This document shows positions 45,383 through 54,576 of a stretch of 64,000 nucleotides of DNA, one piece after another; the first letter of the stretch is position 1; every line of letters starts with the position of its first letter. The notes beneath the pieces are model-generated. The model was not told where the DNA came from. It did no database searches and worked only from the letters and a program-made list of their open reading frames with translations. The DNA is from Spartinivicinus poritis (GTDB lineage: Bacteria > Pseudomonadota > Gammaproteobacteria > Pseudomonadales > Zooshikellaceae). Where the stretch lies: NCBI RefSeq assembly GCF_028858535.1, contig NZ_JAPMOU010000009.1, forward strand, positions 1 to 64,000, in the 5' to 3' direction. The translations under genes and the position numbers were made by a program.

Positions 45383-45905
45383 TCAGGAACGCTATTTACC
45401 CAAAACTACACCAATCTAAAATTGATGAGCTAAAAATTATTGCCGCATTTTTTTAAATCGAGGATTTTTTTTCGTTAGCGAACTTAAGTCTATCCATATA
45501 AACGTATACTCTTCGCTAATGATCCATACTAAATATAGCAACAACCCGTTAATTATTTTTTTGAGTCAAAACTAAATAAATAACTACTCAAAAAATGTCA
45601 TGCAATTTTACATAAACCTCATTAGTAGCCCAAACAACAGCGCTCAATAAATAGTCACCAATACTCACCTTATTAGAGGTAGCTAACAATACAAAAGTCT
45701 TATATTTCAAAAAACAGTTTATTATACAAGCATAAAAAACTATTTTAAAATAATACAGCACATTATTTTAAAATTATAAATTTATTTAAAATCAATCAGT
45801 TACCTTGCAAAATTATATTGGTATGCTTTTTGCCTAACCATATAAGCAAGTAACACTTGTAGCAAAATAACTTAATTAATCACTTAATTGAAGTAGGTTA
45901 TAACT
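45383..45905. other. AT-rich intergenic region upstream of the PEP-CTERM-like gene
   Basis: Holds a degenerate solo end of the MITE-like repeat (TATACTCTTCGCTAATGAT, 45505-45523) and a sigma-54-like promoter (45819-45834). No coding frame seen. Confidence 0.6.
45819..45834 (+). promoter_or_regulatory. Sigma-54-like promoter (GG-N10-GC)
   Basis: TTGGTATGCTTTTTGCC matches the -24/-12 consensus (TTGGCACG-N4-TTGC) with two changes and exact GG to GC spacing. It lies about 73 bases before the start codon of the PEP-CTERM-like gene. Confidence 0.6.
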
Positions 45906-46640
45906 ATGATTAAATCATTAGGTAAACTTCTAGTTGGTGTTGTTTCATTAACCGCTATTTATTCAAGCAACGCAGCTGCTGCTCCTATTTATGAGTTTGA
46001 AGTTAACAACCCTGCTAGCAACCCTGCTGGAGGAAAAATAACCAATCTAAAAACTCGCTATGATTCAGATAACCAAACTTTTAGCTGGCAATCAACAACT
46101 CAAAAAGCCAATGGCCAGTATACTGATGGTTTTTGGCTAGTTGTGAGTGATGGTCCAGACCCTAAAGGTCATGTTAATGAATATGCCATTATGTACGGAG
46201 ATCTAGCAACAGGTACACTTACCTCCTATATCTACAATGGCAACAGCACCTACAACACCTGGAGACACAACCAAAACTATATTGCTTCAACGGGTGCCAA
46301 CTTTATTAACGTTTCAGATAATGGCACAGAAAGAACATTCAATTTTGAATTAGATACAACCCAAATCAACTCATTATTCAACACTGCAGACTGGGATGGT
46401 GTTGCCTTTGATGAAAAAATAGGCATTTGGTACCACCCAAGTATCGGCAGTAGCTTTGCTTATAATGCTGATGGTTCATTAAAAAACTTCTCCTTCACTC
46501 AATCTGGCTGGTATGATGCAGCCAATCAAACCACTACCCCCATTAACACGCCAGCAACCATCTCATTATTTTTAATGAGTATTGCATTAGTGCCATTTAT
46601 TAGAAATCGCCGCCGTTCTTTTAAAGCTGCGATGGCTTAA
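45906..46640 (+). CDS. Exported PEP-CTERM-like protein of unknown function
   Basis: 244 residues. N-terminal signal peptide (LGKLLVGVVSLTAIYSSNAA, cleavage near AAAA). The mature part is Asn/Thr/Trp-rich and beta-like (FWLVVSDGPDPKGHVNEYAI, MYGDLATGTLTSYIYNG). The C-terminus has INTPATISLFLMSIALVPFI then RNRRRS: a Pro-Ala-type motif, a hydrophobic helix and an Arg cluster, i.e. a variant exosortase sorting signal. The exosortase gene is not in the window. Preceded by a sigma-54-like promoter and followed by a strong terminator, so it is a single-gene unit. Confidence 0.82.
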   Translation: MIKSLGKLLVGVVSLTAIYSSNAAAAPIYEFEVNNPASNPAGGKITNLKTRYDSDNQTFSWQSTTQKANGQYTDGFWLVVSDGPDPKGHVNEYAIMYGDLATGTLTSYIYNGNSTYNTWRHNQNYIASTGANFINVSDNGTERTFNFELDTTQINSLFNTADWDGVAFDEKIGIWYHPSIGSSFAYNADGSLKNFSFTQSGWYDAANQTTTPINTPATISLFLMSIALVPFIRNRRRSFKAAMA

Positions 46641-46657
46641 CAAAACTAAGTAAACAT

Positions 46658-46687
46658 AAAAAGGCCTTTTTTAAAGGCCTTTTTTTA
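46658..46687 (+). terminator. Rho-independent terminator
   Basis: AAAAAGGCC-TTTTTTAAA-GGCCTTTTT followed by TTATTTT. It lies 18 bases after the PEP-CTERM-like gene and reads as a terminator on both strands, so it can also serve the convergent gene at 46735. Confidence 0.85.
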
Positions 46688-46734
46688 TTTTCGCGTTATT
46701 TATTTATGACCAGTGATATCGAGAAACTATTAGC

Positions 46735-47520
46735 TCAGTATTTTTTAGCAACTTCAGTATAAACACCTGTTTTATGTGCCATATGAATTTCATCCCAAAT
46801 GGCATTCGCAAGCGTTTTATTAGCCTGATAAAATTTATGAGAAAAAATAAGATAGTAATCTTTGGTAGACACTGGTGGAGACACCTTGATGACTTGAGAG
46901 AATTGTCTTTTATTTTGAGACAAGATGGGCTCAACCTTATTTTCTAAGTCAACGATTCCTACGATACGTCGCGCCATCAGCTTTCGCAGATGTGTGTATG
47001 AATCATAAGCCTTATCAATTTCCACTCCCATTGATTCTAGCTGATTGGCTATAGCATATTGATGAGTGACACCGATTGAGCCCTTTAAGTTCACAAACTG
47101 TTTTCCATCCCATTTCAAGTCAAACCCTTTAATTGTGTATAAAGAATAAGCTTTACGGTGAACTCGCTTAAGGTTGTTAAGTTGGCCATTCTTCATAGGA
47201 TAAACGCCCAGCTTCATTCGATCTTGCTTGAAACTGGCATGAAAAATAGCATCTACTTGATTGCTTCCCAGTGTGGCTAAGCAACGAGACCAAGGATAAC
47301 GCTGATAGTTAATTGTAAAATCTAAGCGTTCTGCAATGTGATTTAATAACTCAACTGTAATCCCTGGCCGCTGTTTAGGTACCATCGAGCCTTTTCCCAA
47401 GTAATAAGGTGGTTGTGGCGTATCTTCGTAAGCAATGGTGACGACCGGGCTTGCCTGAACCACTATCATGCCAGAGAAGCAAAGAGTAGTCAGTATCGCT
47501 TTAAACCAACTATAAACCAT
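46735..47520 (-). CDS. Orphan periplasmic solute-binding protein (SBP_bac_3 type)
   Basis: 261 residues with a signal peptide ending near VVQASP. Motifs VTIAYEDTPQPPYYLGKG, PGITVELLNHIAERLDFTIN, QRYPWSRCLATLGSNQVDAI and a C-terminal AIWDEIHMAHKTGVYTEV follow the family-3 extracellular binding fold. No permease or ATPase is adjacent. Such orphans often feed sensors or are remnants. It lies downstream of the RHS group on the same strand, with a 74-base gap. Confidence 0.83.
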   Translation of the reverse strand: MVYSWFKAILTTLCFSGMIVVQASPVVTIAYEDTPQPPYYLGKGSMVPKQRPGITVELLNHIAERLDFTINYQRYPWSRCLATLGSNQVDAIFHASFKQDRMKLGVYPMKNGQLNNLKRVHRKAYSLYTIKGFDLKWDGKQFVNLKGSIGVTHQYAIANQLESMGVEIDKAYDSYTHLRKLMARRIVGIVDLENKVEPILSQNKRQFSQVIKVSPPVSTKDYYLIFSHKFYQANKTLANAIWDEIHMAHKTGVYTEVAKKY

Positions 47521-47594
47521 GTCACTCTCCTGCTAAGTCATTCTGGCTCCCTATAAAAAATAGCTGATACCCACCATAGGTGCTGTTAGTTAAT

Positions 47595-48776
47595 TTATTC
47601 TGCTAATAATGATCGGCCGATCATGCCACTTGAGTACATCACACGGGATAAGCCAAAATATCGAGCAGGTGTCCATATTGGGCTTTTAGTAATAGCAGTG
47701 GATGCATTAATAATGCTGGGCACACTGCTGGCTCTTCTTGACTGTGGTATAGCAGCGCTTCCTCTCCGAGCAAGTTCGATAACCTGTTTTCCTGTTTGGT
47801 TTGATAGCTGCTGAGCATATGAGTTTGATAAAAAGTTCGTTCCTCTAAATAAAGTGGGTGCTTTATCACCCGTGATAGCAATTCGCTGAAAGGGCTCACT
47901 GCCATGAAAAGCCCGGTGTAGCGTTTTTGCAACAAATCTTGGATTATAGTAGGCGATACTGTCTGTTAGCTTTAAAGTGACTTGTCCAGATTTTGGAGAA
48001 GCAATTAAACTGGGAGTTAGTGGGCTTCGAATTAATTGACTGCTAGCATTGGCTGTTGCTCTAGCCCCAGCAATCAGCGAACCAATACCCGTAACAGCAG
48101 AAGTAACACCAAATGCTAAAGCGGCATAGCCTAATTGGGTTGAAATAGTAGGGTTTGCTTCTTCTACTGCACCAGAGGCAATCCCTAACCCACCACTAAT
48201 CATACCTGTTACGCCTGAGGTAACGGCTAAGCCAGCTTTTAATGCAGCTGCTGTTGTAATGGCCGCTGCTCCAGTCATTAAACCCGCAGATGCGGCTATT
48301 CCTGCACCAAGAGTGACGACACCAATGACTAAGGCTAACACCCCTAGACCAATAGAAACCCCCGCCTGCCAACTGATATGCCCAGTTGGATCGACTAAAT
48401 TAATTGGGTCATTGAGGCAATAGCAATAACCATTAAATCCCCCTTCATTAAATGGACTCAACGAGTCAATGGAATGAAATCGCATTAATCGAGGGTTATA
48501 TATACGATAGCCATTACCTAAATGGTAAACTTGAGCAATAGAATCATATTGTTCACCGGTAAAGCGAGTGGGGTTTTGCAAAATAATCAGCGTTGGTCGT
48601 TCATGGTTATTAGATAAACTCAGTGCACTATGAACAGGAATGCTGGTAGTTAATAACGAAGCAGAAGTAACAAATAATGAGGATTTAATCAAAAACCCCC
48701 GCCGAGATAAATTGGGTAAGTCTTCCGATGATATACTTGGCAGCGTCCGATTAAAAAAAGTGTTAGTTAATTTCAC
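47595..48776 (-). CDS. Tat-exported RHS-core tail with C-terminal effector region
   Basis: 393 residues. The N-terminus has a twin-arginine signal: NLSRRGFLIKSS (Arg25-Arg26) followed by a hydrophobic stretch and VHSA. Residues ~70-136 are the terminal part of an RHS core: FTGEQYDSIAQVYHLGNGYR, YNPRLMRFHSIDSLSPFNEG, GYCYCLNDPINLVDPTGHIS W. The Asp-Pro...GH motif is the usual self-cleavage site before the toxin. Residues ~137-240 are a Gly/Ala-rich hydrophobic segment, and the last ~150 are an unrecognised effector-like region (FRGTNFLSNSYAQQLSNQTG). The shell half is encoded separately at 50304-54167. Five bases after the 403-aa gene. The combination of a Tat signal and an RHS tail is unusual. 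Confidence 0.83.
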   Translation of the reverse strand: MKLTNTFFNRTLPSISSEDLPNLSRRGFLIKSSLFVTSASLLTTSIPVHSALSLSNNHERPTLIILQNPTRFTGEQYDSIAQVYHLGNGYRIYNPRLMRFHSIDSLSPFNEGGFNGYCYCLNDPINLVDPTGHISWQAGVSIGLGVLALVIGVVTLGAGIAASAGLMTGAAAITTAAALKAGLAVTSGVTGMISGGLGIASGAVEEANPTISTQLGYAALAFGVTSAVTGIGSLIAGARATANASSQLIRSPLTPSLIASPKSGQVTLKLTDSIAYYNPRFVAKTLHRAFHGSEPFQRIAITGDKAPTLFRGTNFLSNSYAQQLSNQTGKQVIELARRGSAAIPQSRRASSVPSIINASTAITKSPIWTPARYFGLSRVMYSSGMIGRSLLAE

Positions 48777-48781
48777 AGTTA

Positions 48782-49993
48782 TTACTCATCATCCATAATT
48801 TGATAATTATCCCACCCCAAGTCAGTATTAGTGTTGCCATCCACCAGCTTGAGTTGAGCAGCATTACCAAACTGATCAAGGACTGTAAATTTAGGACGAA
48901 GGTCATAATGATAAGAATCATTACTAGTCATGTTTACATAATGCCCATTTTTGCGTGTATGGCTGCAATGATCTCGTGTGATGTAAATGCATGTTTTGTA
49001 GTCATCGTAGCTGCCTTTTCCCTGTACAAACTTTACGTTGTTAGTCGAGAGAGGCAGTGTAAAATGGTAGTCTTCTCGTTTTTTACCCTCAATATTCCAG
49101 ATACGTACATAGTCACTAATCGTTTGGGATTCAATAGAGGGTTTATAGGGATAAAGAATTAATGAATAAGCCGTTGTATTACTGTTGTATCTTAATAAAC
49201 TACCGCCTGGCCGAAAGTAATCCATAGCACGGAAAAACAGATTACTTTCCTGTAGAGGGTTTTCCCATTCTAAACCATAAATTTTAATTTGCTTATCTTT
49301 GGGTGTGAGCTGCCAATAGCCAACATACCAGGTGTCGGTATTTTTTAAATAGTGAAAGTCAAAACTAAAATCTTCAGCACGATATTGTAAAGGATCTATT
49401 GAGCTAATAGTCGCATACTCATCATACATCATATCGCAGCTGTTAATTTTTTCACCATTATTAATAGAAATTTCAGCACAAACATGTTTACTGTAGTGTG
49501 TTTCGTTTGTTGATACCCAATAGGTTAATTGCGACCAGCCATTAGCTAGCCGAGGATTATTACGAATAGCCGTCGCAGAAGAACTAACAGATCGACGCAC
49601 AATACCTGCTGATCGAGGTACCGTATGCTGGTATTGATTTTCTGTTACAGTATAAAACCAGTGTTGATCAGAGGAGTCAGAAAAATATTGATTGTAAGTC
49701 AAGTTTAATCCTGACTGTTTGCCAAATAAGTAAGTGGCTGAAATCAACTCATCGGTTGGAATAGTAACAGGTTTCCTTGTTGTAGGATCAATAGCTTTGA
49801 TTTTTATATAAACGGGTGCTTGCATTTTACCATTAGCATAAATTTGATAGGCTTGGCCATGAGCTAAATCCGTTTCTACTCGAATATCTTGAATTTCATA
49901 GCGGTTGGCGTCTAATGATCCCGCAAAAGCCGCTCCGATAATTATATTACTCATTGCCATTGACAGTATGTTAATGGGTTTTATATAAGCCAT
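48782..49993 (-). CDS. Exported protein of unknown function in the RHS operon
   Basis: 403 residues. A hydrophobic N-terminal segment (INILSMAMSNIIIGAAFAGS) looks like a signal peptide. The mature part is Tyr/Asn/Trp-rich and beta-like (YEIQDIRVETDLAHGQAYQI, WFYTVTENQYQHTVPRSAG). Two Cys pairs occur (HVCAEI...NSCDMM and KTCIYITRDHCSH). No family recognised. Encoded between the RHS shell and the RHS tail genes and tightly linked to the latter, so a partner, adaptor or neutralising protein for the split RHS effector is plausible. Confidence 0.75.
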   Translation of the reverse strand: MAYIKPINILSMAMSNIIIGAAFAGSLDANRYEIQDIRVETDLAHGQAYQIYANGKMQAPVYIKIKAIDPTTRKPVTIPTDELISATYLFGKQSGLNLTYNQYFSDSSDQHWFYTVTENQYQHTVPRSAGIVRRSVSSSATAIRNNPRLANGWSQLTYWVSTNETHYSKHVCAEISINNGEKINSCDMMYDEYATISSIDPLQYRAEDFSFDFHYLKNTDTWYVGYWQLTPKDKQIKIYGLEWENPLQESNLFFRAMDYFRPGGSLLRYNSNTTAYSLILYPYKPSIESQTISDYVRIWNIEGKKREDYHFTLPLSTNNVKFVQGKGSYDDYKTCIYITRDHCSHTRKNGHYVNMTSNDSYHYDLRPKFTVLDQFGNAAQLKLVDGNTNTDLGWDNYQIMDDE

Positions 49994-50048
49994 AATATTA
50001 CCTTATTTAAAGTATTATTTAGTTTTTTAACTGTTGATGATATTTTTT

Positions 50049-50303
50049 TATACCCTTCACGAATGATTTTTATACCCCTAGGGCACAAGGGGTTTGTTGT
50101 TGTCGTTCCTAATCACCAAGGAAGGTGTGAATACAGTTAATGCAGGAGCAATTAACGGTCACCCCAATCACCTATTACTTATAGGCTCATGGGGGCAAGT
50201 CTGCTACGGTAAAACTTGCGGTAGCTACTTTAATTTACTTTAAAACTGCTACTGGAACTCGTCACTCAACAGCCTCCCCTACAAACCCTACGTTTTGGGT
50301 ATA
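50049..50303. repeat. MITE-like intergenic repeat, enlarged copy E
   Basis: About 255 bases. The left end TATACCCTTCACGAATGATT and the CCCCTAGGGCACAAGGGG hairpin match copy D, and the right end GTCACTCAACAGCCTCCCCT to TTTTGGGTATA matches the family core. The middle carries about 100 extra bases. The right end abuts the stop codon of the RHS shell gene (TAA directly followed by TATACCC on the minus strand). Confidence 0.75.
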
Positions 50304-53300
50304 TTAATGACTGTTACCAAAAGGCTGATAACTTATTTTGTTAAAAAGCTTTCCATGAATCGAATAAATAGGCGTTTTTTGATGGTCCGTGACCATCATA
50401 TCTGTATACAAGCCTGCTTGGCTTTGAACGGTTCTTTGTAGCATGCCATGATGCCCACTTAATCCTCGACTGACCCAATCACCTTGAGCTTCATTGATTT
50501 GCTGATGCTGGCTAAATAAGCGTTGGTGTGGTGGCTGTTCAGCTACAAGACAAGTGATTTGCTGCCCTAGCCCATCATATAAATAGTTTGCAATATGCTC
50601 ACCATCAGCACTAAACAGGTTGGTAACTTGATTAAGTGCATTATATTGGTATCGCATACCCTGCTCATCCTGAGTGAGATTGCCATTAGCATCATAGCTA
50701 ATAGCGAGTGTTTCTTGCTGGCTGGAATAATGCTCACTGCTATCAGTGACAGTGCCAAGGCTTGTTATTGTTGTATTACTCGTAATAGATTGTAACTGCC
50801 CTAAGCATTCATTGTGGTAAGAGAACTGCTGGGTTTTGATATGTGTACAACCATTTTTTAAATATTCCACGACAAGTCGGTCAATATCACCTAAATGATT
50901 GTAGTGATACAACTGTTTTTGAATAATAGCATCTTCAGTGTCGCTGGACTTCTTGTTATCATTATATCGAGGGGAATTTGGGCCATGAGTATGATATTCA
51001 CTTAATCGACCCAGTAAATCGTAGTGATATTGCTCAATTGTCGTCTTGTTATTTTCATCCGTTAACTGTTTTTTAATTAACTTGTTTTGTGAATTATAAG
51101 TAAATGACTGTCGACAAATAATGACATGGTCAACAAGGGATATTTTCCGGGTAAGTCGCGTATAGCTATCGTAAAAATATTGATGAATAATTGACTGCCC
51201 TGACTGAGTAATCAGCACTTCCTTGCTCACTTGGTCAAACTCATCATAATGAAACTCAACAGTATTTTGATCTTGTATGATTTTTGATAAGCGCCCACTA
51301 CTATCATACATTCGCTGCTCTGTGTTATTAAAAAAATCAGTTATTGAAAGAACATTCCCTTGTCGGGAGTACTGATAATGTATTTGCTGATCTCCCTGTG
51401 CTTCAGTTTTAAGTAACCCATCTGCTTGATATTCCATACGCCTTTGTAAATGGGTATTTATTACCGATGCCAGCTCGCCGGTTGGTTTTGTATAGCTAAA
51501 TACATTATTGATTGACTGATCGGAGCTGACTTCCTTCAGTGGAAGCCCCAGAATAAGATCCAACTCTTTGTCGATGACAATTTGATTAGGGTATTCAATG
51601 CGAGTCGGTTCTGACCATTGGTGAGCATATGTAAAATAAGTAGGTGATAATCCTAACGTTGTTTCTGAACTCACTCTTCCTAACTTGTCGTAAACACGTT
51701 TACCTACTGTGATATTATTGACTATCACCTGGGTTAACCACTCATCCAGAGAGTTTGAATCATAGTGTTTTTCGATAGTTAATATGTCATTGATTGACTC
51801 TTGTATTAATCGTCCTTGTACATCATATTGATAATGTACTGGTCCCTCATAACGACCCTGTTCTTCAATCAGCCGACCCAGCCCATCATAAAACTGCTTA
51901 ATCACTTGACCATTTATAGTTATTTTAATGGGCTGCTGATATTCATTTAACTCTGTTGTTTTTAGCTGTGCTTGCTTTCCATTTGTCGCTTCTAGATATT
52001 GAGTCAACGTATTTGCTACTTTATCTAGTTTTTTTATTTGTGATAGCCCAGAAGGCAATATTTCTTTAGACACTTCCCCCCAAATATTATATTCAAAATA
52101 AGTGATATATTGCCGTTCTTGCTGTTTACTATTTGTATCATATAAAGTGGTAGAAGCTAACTGACCTTGTGAATTATAGGATCTGCTTTCATGATTTTGT
52201 AGAATACCCGAGCCATCCGTCTTCATCACTTGCTTGACTCGGCCAAGTCCATCAACAATAATTTTTTCCTTAGATGCCGCTGTGTTTGTAACAACATAGT
52301 ATTTTTCACTTATTTCTAACGCATAAATATAACTACACTCCTCCTGATAAGGACTATTAGCACGCGTTACTGCTTTACTCAGTCGGGTTAACACATCGTA
52401 TTCAAACGTTGTGACCACACCAAATTTGTCAATAGTAGTTGTTTTTTTACCATGGTTAATATTATGGTGAATACTTTCTTGATAGAGTGGTTCCCCATCA
52501 GTAAAACAGTATAAGATGGTCCAAATAGTATCTCCCACATGGCGATAAGTAAATTGATCGACTGTATTGCGTTTTCCAACTAATAATGCCTCTTTTTCCA
52601 TACGTCCATGCAACAAAGAATTATCTGGTGTATTAAAATATGTTATGGCACGTTGAGAAACTTGCAGCCCCTTATTGGTAGTCACTGTTTCATCGGTTAA
52701 TAATGTAAATGATGAGGCTTTTAGTGAAGCATTGGAAATAATGTTTTCATTGGTCGCAGCAATACAAGGAAAAGCAGTATAGCGGTATTGATGGGTTAGG
52801 TATTCCTCAACTCCTGTAGCATATTTTTCTGATGGAATCGTTTGCTTTTGTTTTAAATAAATGGGGGCTTGGGTAGGAGAAGCTGGGCAACCATCTTCTC
52901 CTTGTGCTAAATAATACTCATAACGTTGAATAATCCCAAACGGGTCCGTTGAAGATATTAGGTTACCATACTCGTCATATTCATAATGGTAAGTTTCTGA
53001 CCGCTGCTCACCATGGTTATTCAAATAAGTAGTAACATCGCTGACAGGTAGTGCATAGGTTGCAGGCTGTTTGTGAAAAGGTTGTGTACAATCAGCTGAA
53101 TACTCCAGCTGACGTCTGGATACAATGATATTTGTACTATCGTCACGTACTTCTTCTGCAATTAGTAAATGAAAGCGATTATAAATCCGTGTAATGACAT
53201 GATCGTCGCGTTTTTCTATAGACTGATAACGGTAGTCGTGGGTACGTTCGTATAAATTATCTTTATTTTTAACAAATTTTGCCCCAGAAGCAAAGCCGAG

Positions 53301-54167
53301 ATAGTTGTGTCGACTATAAGCGTATGTTGTATTTATAGTGGTAATATCATTTCCAAAAATACGGTGGTGAATCACAGCAGGTAATGTTGGTAATGGACTA
53401 CCCTGAGGCGCTCTGAGCCCTTCAGAGTCATAGGTTAATGATTCAGTAGCGCCTAGTGGATAAGAGAGTTGTTTGATGACTCGACAATGATTGATTGATG
53501 CATATTCAAGCTGATAACTAGCACCATCTGCAAGCACGACACGTATTAATTCATTATGATGGATATGTAATGTAATGACGGTTTGGTTGTTTTTAATTAT
53601 TTGAACGCTACTTTCATTATAAATAAAGTCTATTGACTGATCATGATCATCAGTGATCGACTTTACTCTTCCTCTTCGGCTAGGGCTGTAATAACTAATT
53701 AAGAGTCTTCTTCCATCCAGTTGTTGAATACATTCCAAGAAACCTTCTGGGTTTAAATATTCACATACTCCAGACTTATATTGTACTCTGATACCACCAC
53801 TAGCCAGTGCATAAGCGCTAAGCTCATGAGAGTTTGCATAATGTAGCTCTAATTCTACCTCTTTATCATCTGTCGTATGAAATGGTGATACATGATAGCT
53901 TTGGCCTTCTCCTAAATAAAGCTGACGACTTTTACGATCAAATCGGGTTAAATTATGTAACCAGCCCTGACCAAAACCTAAGTTTTCATTAGTTAAAAAC
54001 TGATATTGAATAAAAAAAGTAAACTCAGGCCCCATAAGCAAGCTGCCAAGCAATTGGGATAGCTGTACTTGTAGACGATATATGCCTGTTCGTGGGTCTA
54101 CCATACCACTTAAGTGATTAGAGTATTGGAATGCATTTGTTGTAATAGTGCTCTTTGCTGCTGACAT
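50304..54167 (-). CDS. RHS/YD-repeat shell protein lacking the C-terminal core end
   Basis: 1287 residues with no signal peptide. The N-terminus has SNHLSGMVDPRTGIYRLQVQ and LGFGQGWLHNLTRFDRKSRQ, the opening typical of secreted or Tc-like RHS proteins. Many YD repeats follow (for example YDGLGRLIEEQGRYEGPVHY, YDEFDQVSKEVL, YDANGNLTQDEQGMRYQYNA). The frame ends ...KISYQPFGNSH, exactly where complete RHS proteins continue into the FTGE...LGNGYR...DPxGH core end. That missing segment is found in the separate 393-aa protein of the same operon. The expected fold is a hollow YD cage. The stop codon coincides with the border of repeat copy E. First gene of the RHS operon. Confidence 0.85.
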   Translation of the reverse strand: MSAAKSTITTNAFQYSNHLSGMVDPRTGIYRLQVQLSQLLGSLLMGPEFTFFIQYQFLTNENLGFGQGWLHNLTRFDRKSRQLYLGEGQSYHVSPFHTTDDKEVELELHYANSHELSAYALASGGIRVQYKSGVCEYLNPEGFLECIQQLDGRRLLISYYSPSRRGRVKSITDDHDQSIDFIYNESSVQIIKNNQTVITLHIHHNELIRVVLADGASYQLEYASINHCRVIKQLSYPLGATESLTYDSEGLRAPQGSPLPTLPAVIHHRIFGNDITTINTTYAYSRHNYLGFASGAKFVKNKDNLYERTHDYRYQSIEKRDDHVITRIYNRFHLLIAEEVRDDSTNIIVSRRQLEYSADCTQPFHKQPATYALPVSDVTTYLNNHGEQRSETYHYEYDEYGNLISSTDPFGIIQRYEYYLAQGEDGCPASPTQAPIYLKQKQTIPSEKYATGVEEYLTHQYRYTAFPCIAATNENIISNASLKASSFTLLTDETVTTNKGLQVSQRAITYFNTPDNSLLHGRMEKEALLVGKRNTVDQFTYRHVGDTIWTILYCFTDGEPLYQESIHHNINHGKKTTTIDKFGVVTTFEYDVLTRLSKAVTRANSPYQEECSYIYALEISEKYYVVTNTAASKEKIIVDGLGRVKQVMKTDGSGILQNHESRSYNSQGQLASTTLYDTNSKQQERQYITYFEYNIWGEVSKEILPSGLSQIKKLDKVANTLTQYLEATNGKQAQLKTTELNEYQQPIKITINGQVIKQFYDGLGRLIEEQGRYEGPVHYQYDVQGRLIQESINDILTIEKHYDSNSLDEWLTQVIVNNITVGKRVYDKLGRVSSETTLGLSPTYFTYAHQWSEPTRIEYPNQIVIDKELDLILGLPLKEVSSDQSINNVFSYTKPTGELASVINTHLQRRMEYQADGLLKTEAQGDQQIHYQYSRQGNVLSITDFFNNTEQRMYDSSGRLSKIIQDQNTVEFHYDEFDQVSKEVLITQSGQSIIHQYFYDSYTRLTRKISLVDHVIICRQSFTYNSQNKLIKKQLTDENNKTTIEQYHYDLLGRLSEYHTHGPNSPRYNDNKKSSDTEDAIIQKQLYHYNHLGDIDRLVVEYLKNGCTHIKTQQFSYHNECLGQLQSITSNTTITSLGTVTDSSEHYSSQQETLAISYDANGNLTQDEQGMRYQYNALNQVTNLFSADGEHIANYLYDGLGQQITCLVAEQPPHQRLFSQHQQINEAQGDWVSRGLSGHHGMLQRTVQSQAGLYTDMMVTDHQKTPIYSIHGKLFNKISYQPFGNSH

Positions 54168-54576
54168 TTCCCTTCCCCAGTAAATTCCTACTAACTAATT
54201 AATGAAACAACTTTATATTAATTTATAAAATTATATTATTTGGGGAGTACTCATACTAATAAAAACACTTCACAGCATTGCAAGAAGTATTTTTTCAACG
54301 TAGTTCGCCCGTACTTAATTTATGTATTTATTGATCCCAAGTATCAAACCACACATCACTAAAAGTATATATAAGTTATGAAACAGAATGTAACAAAATT
54401 TTAACCAGCAAAAATAAAACCTCCGTACCGCAAATCATTTTTTGATCATAGGTATTAAGCAACCATCAATCATTAAGCAATAGCTGCTACTTAATGAAGC
54501 AATAGCACCATTCTTTACGCCATCTTGATTACAAGAAAAAACAAGCTATTGATAAAAACTGAATAACAAATAAAAG
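54168..54576. other. AT-rich intergenic region
   Basis: Upstream of the RHS shell gene and downstream of an orphan binding protein (both minus strand). It probably carries the RHS promoter, but I could not single out a good -35/-10 pair. No gene seen. Confidence 0.5.
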
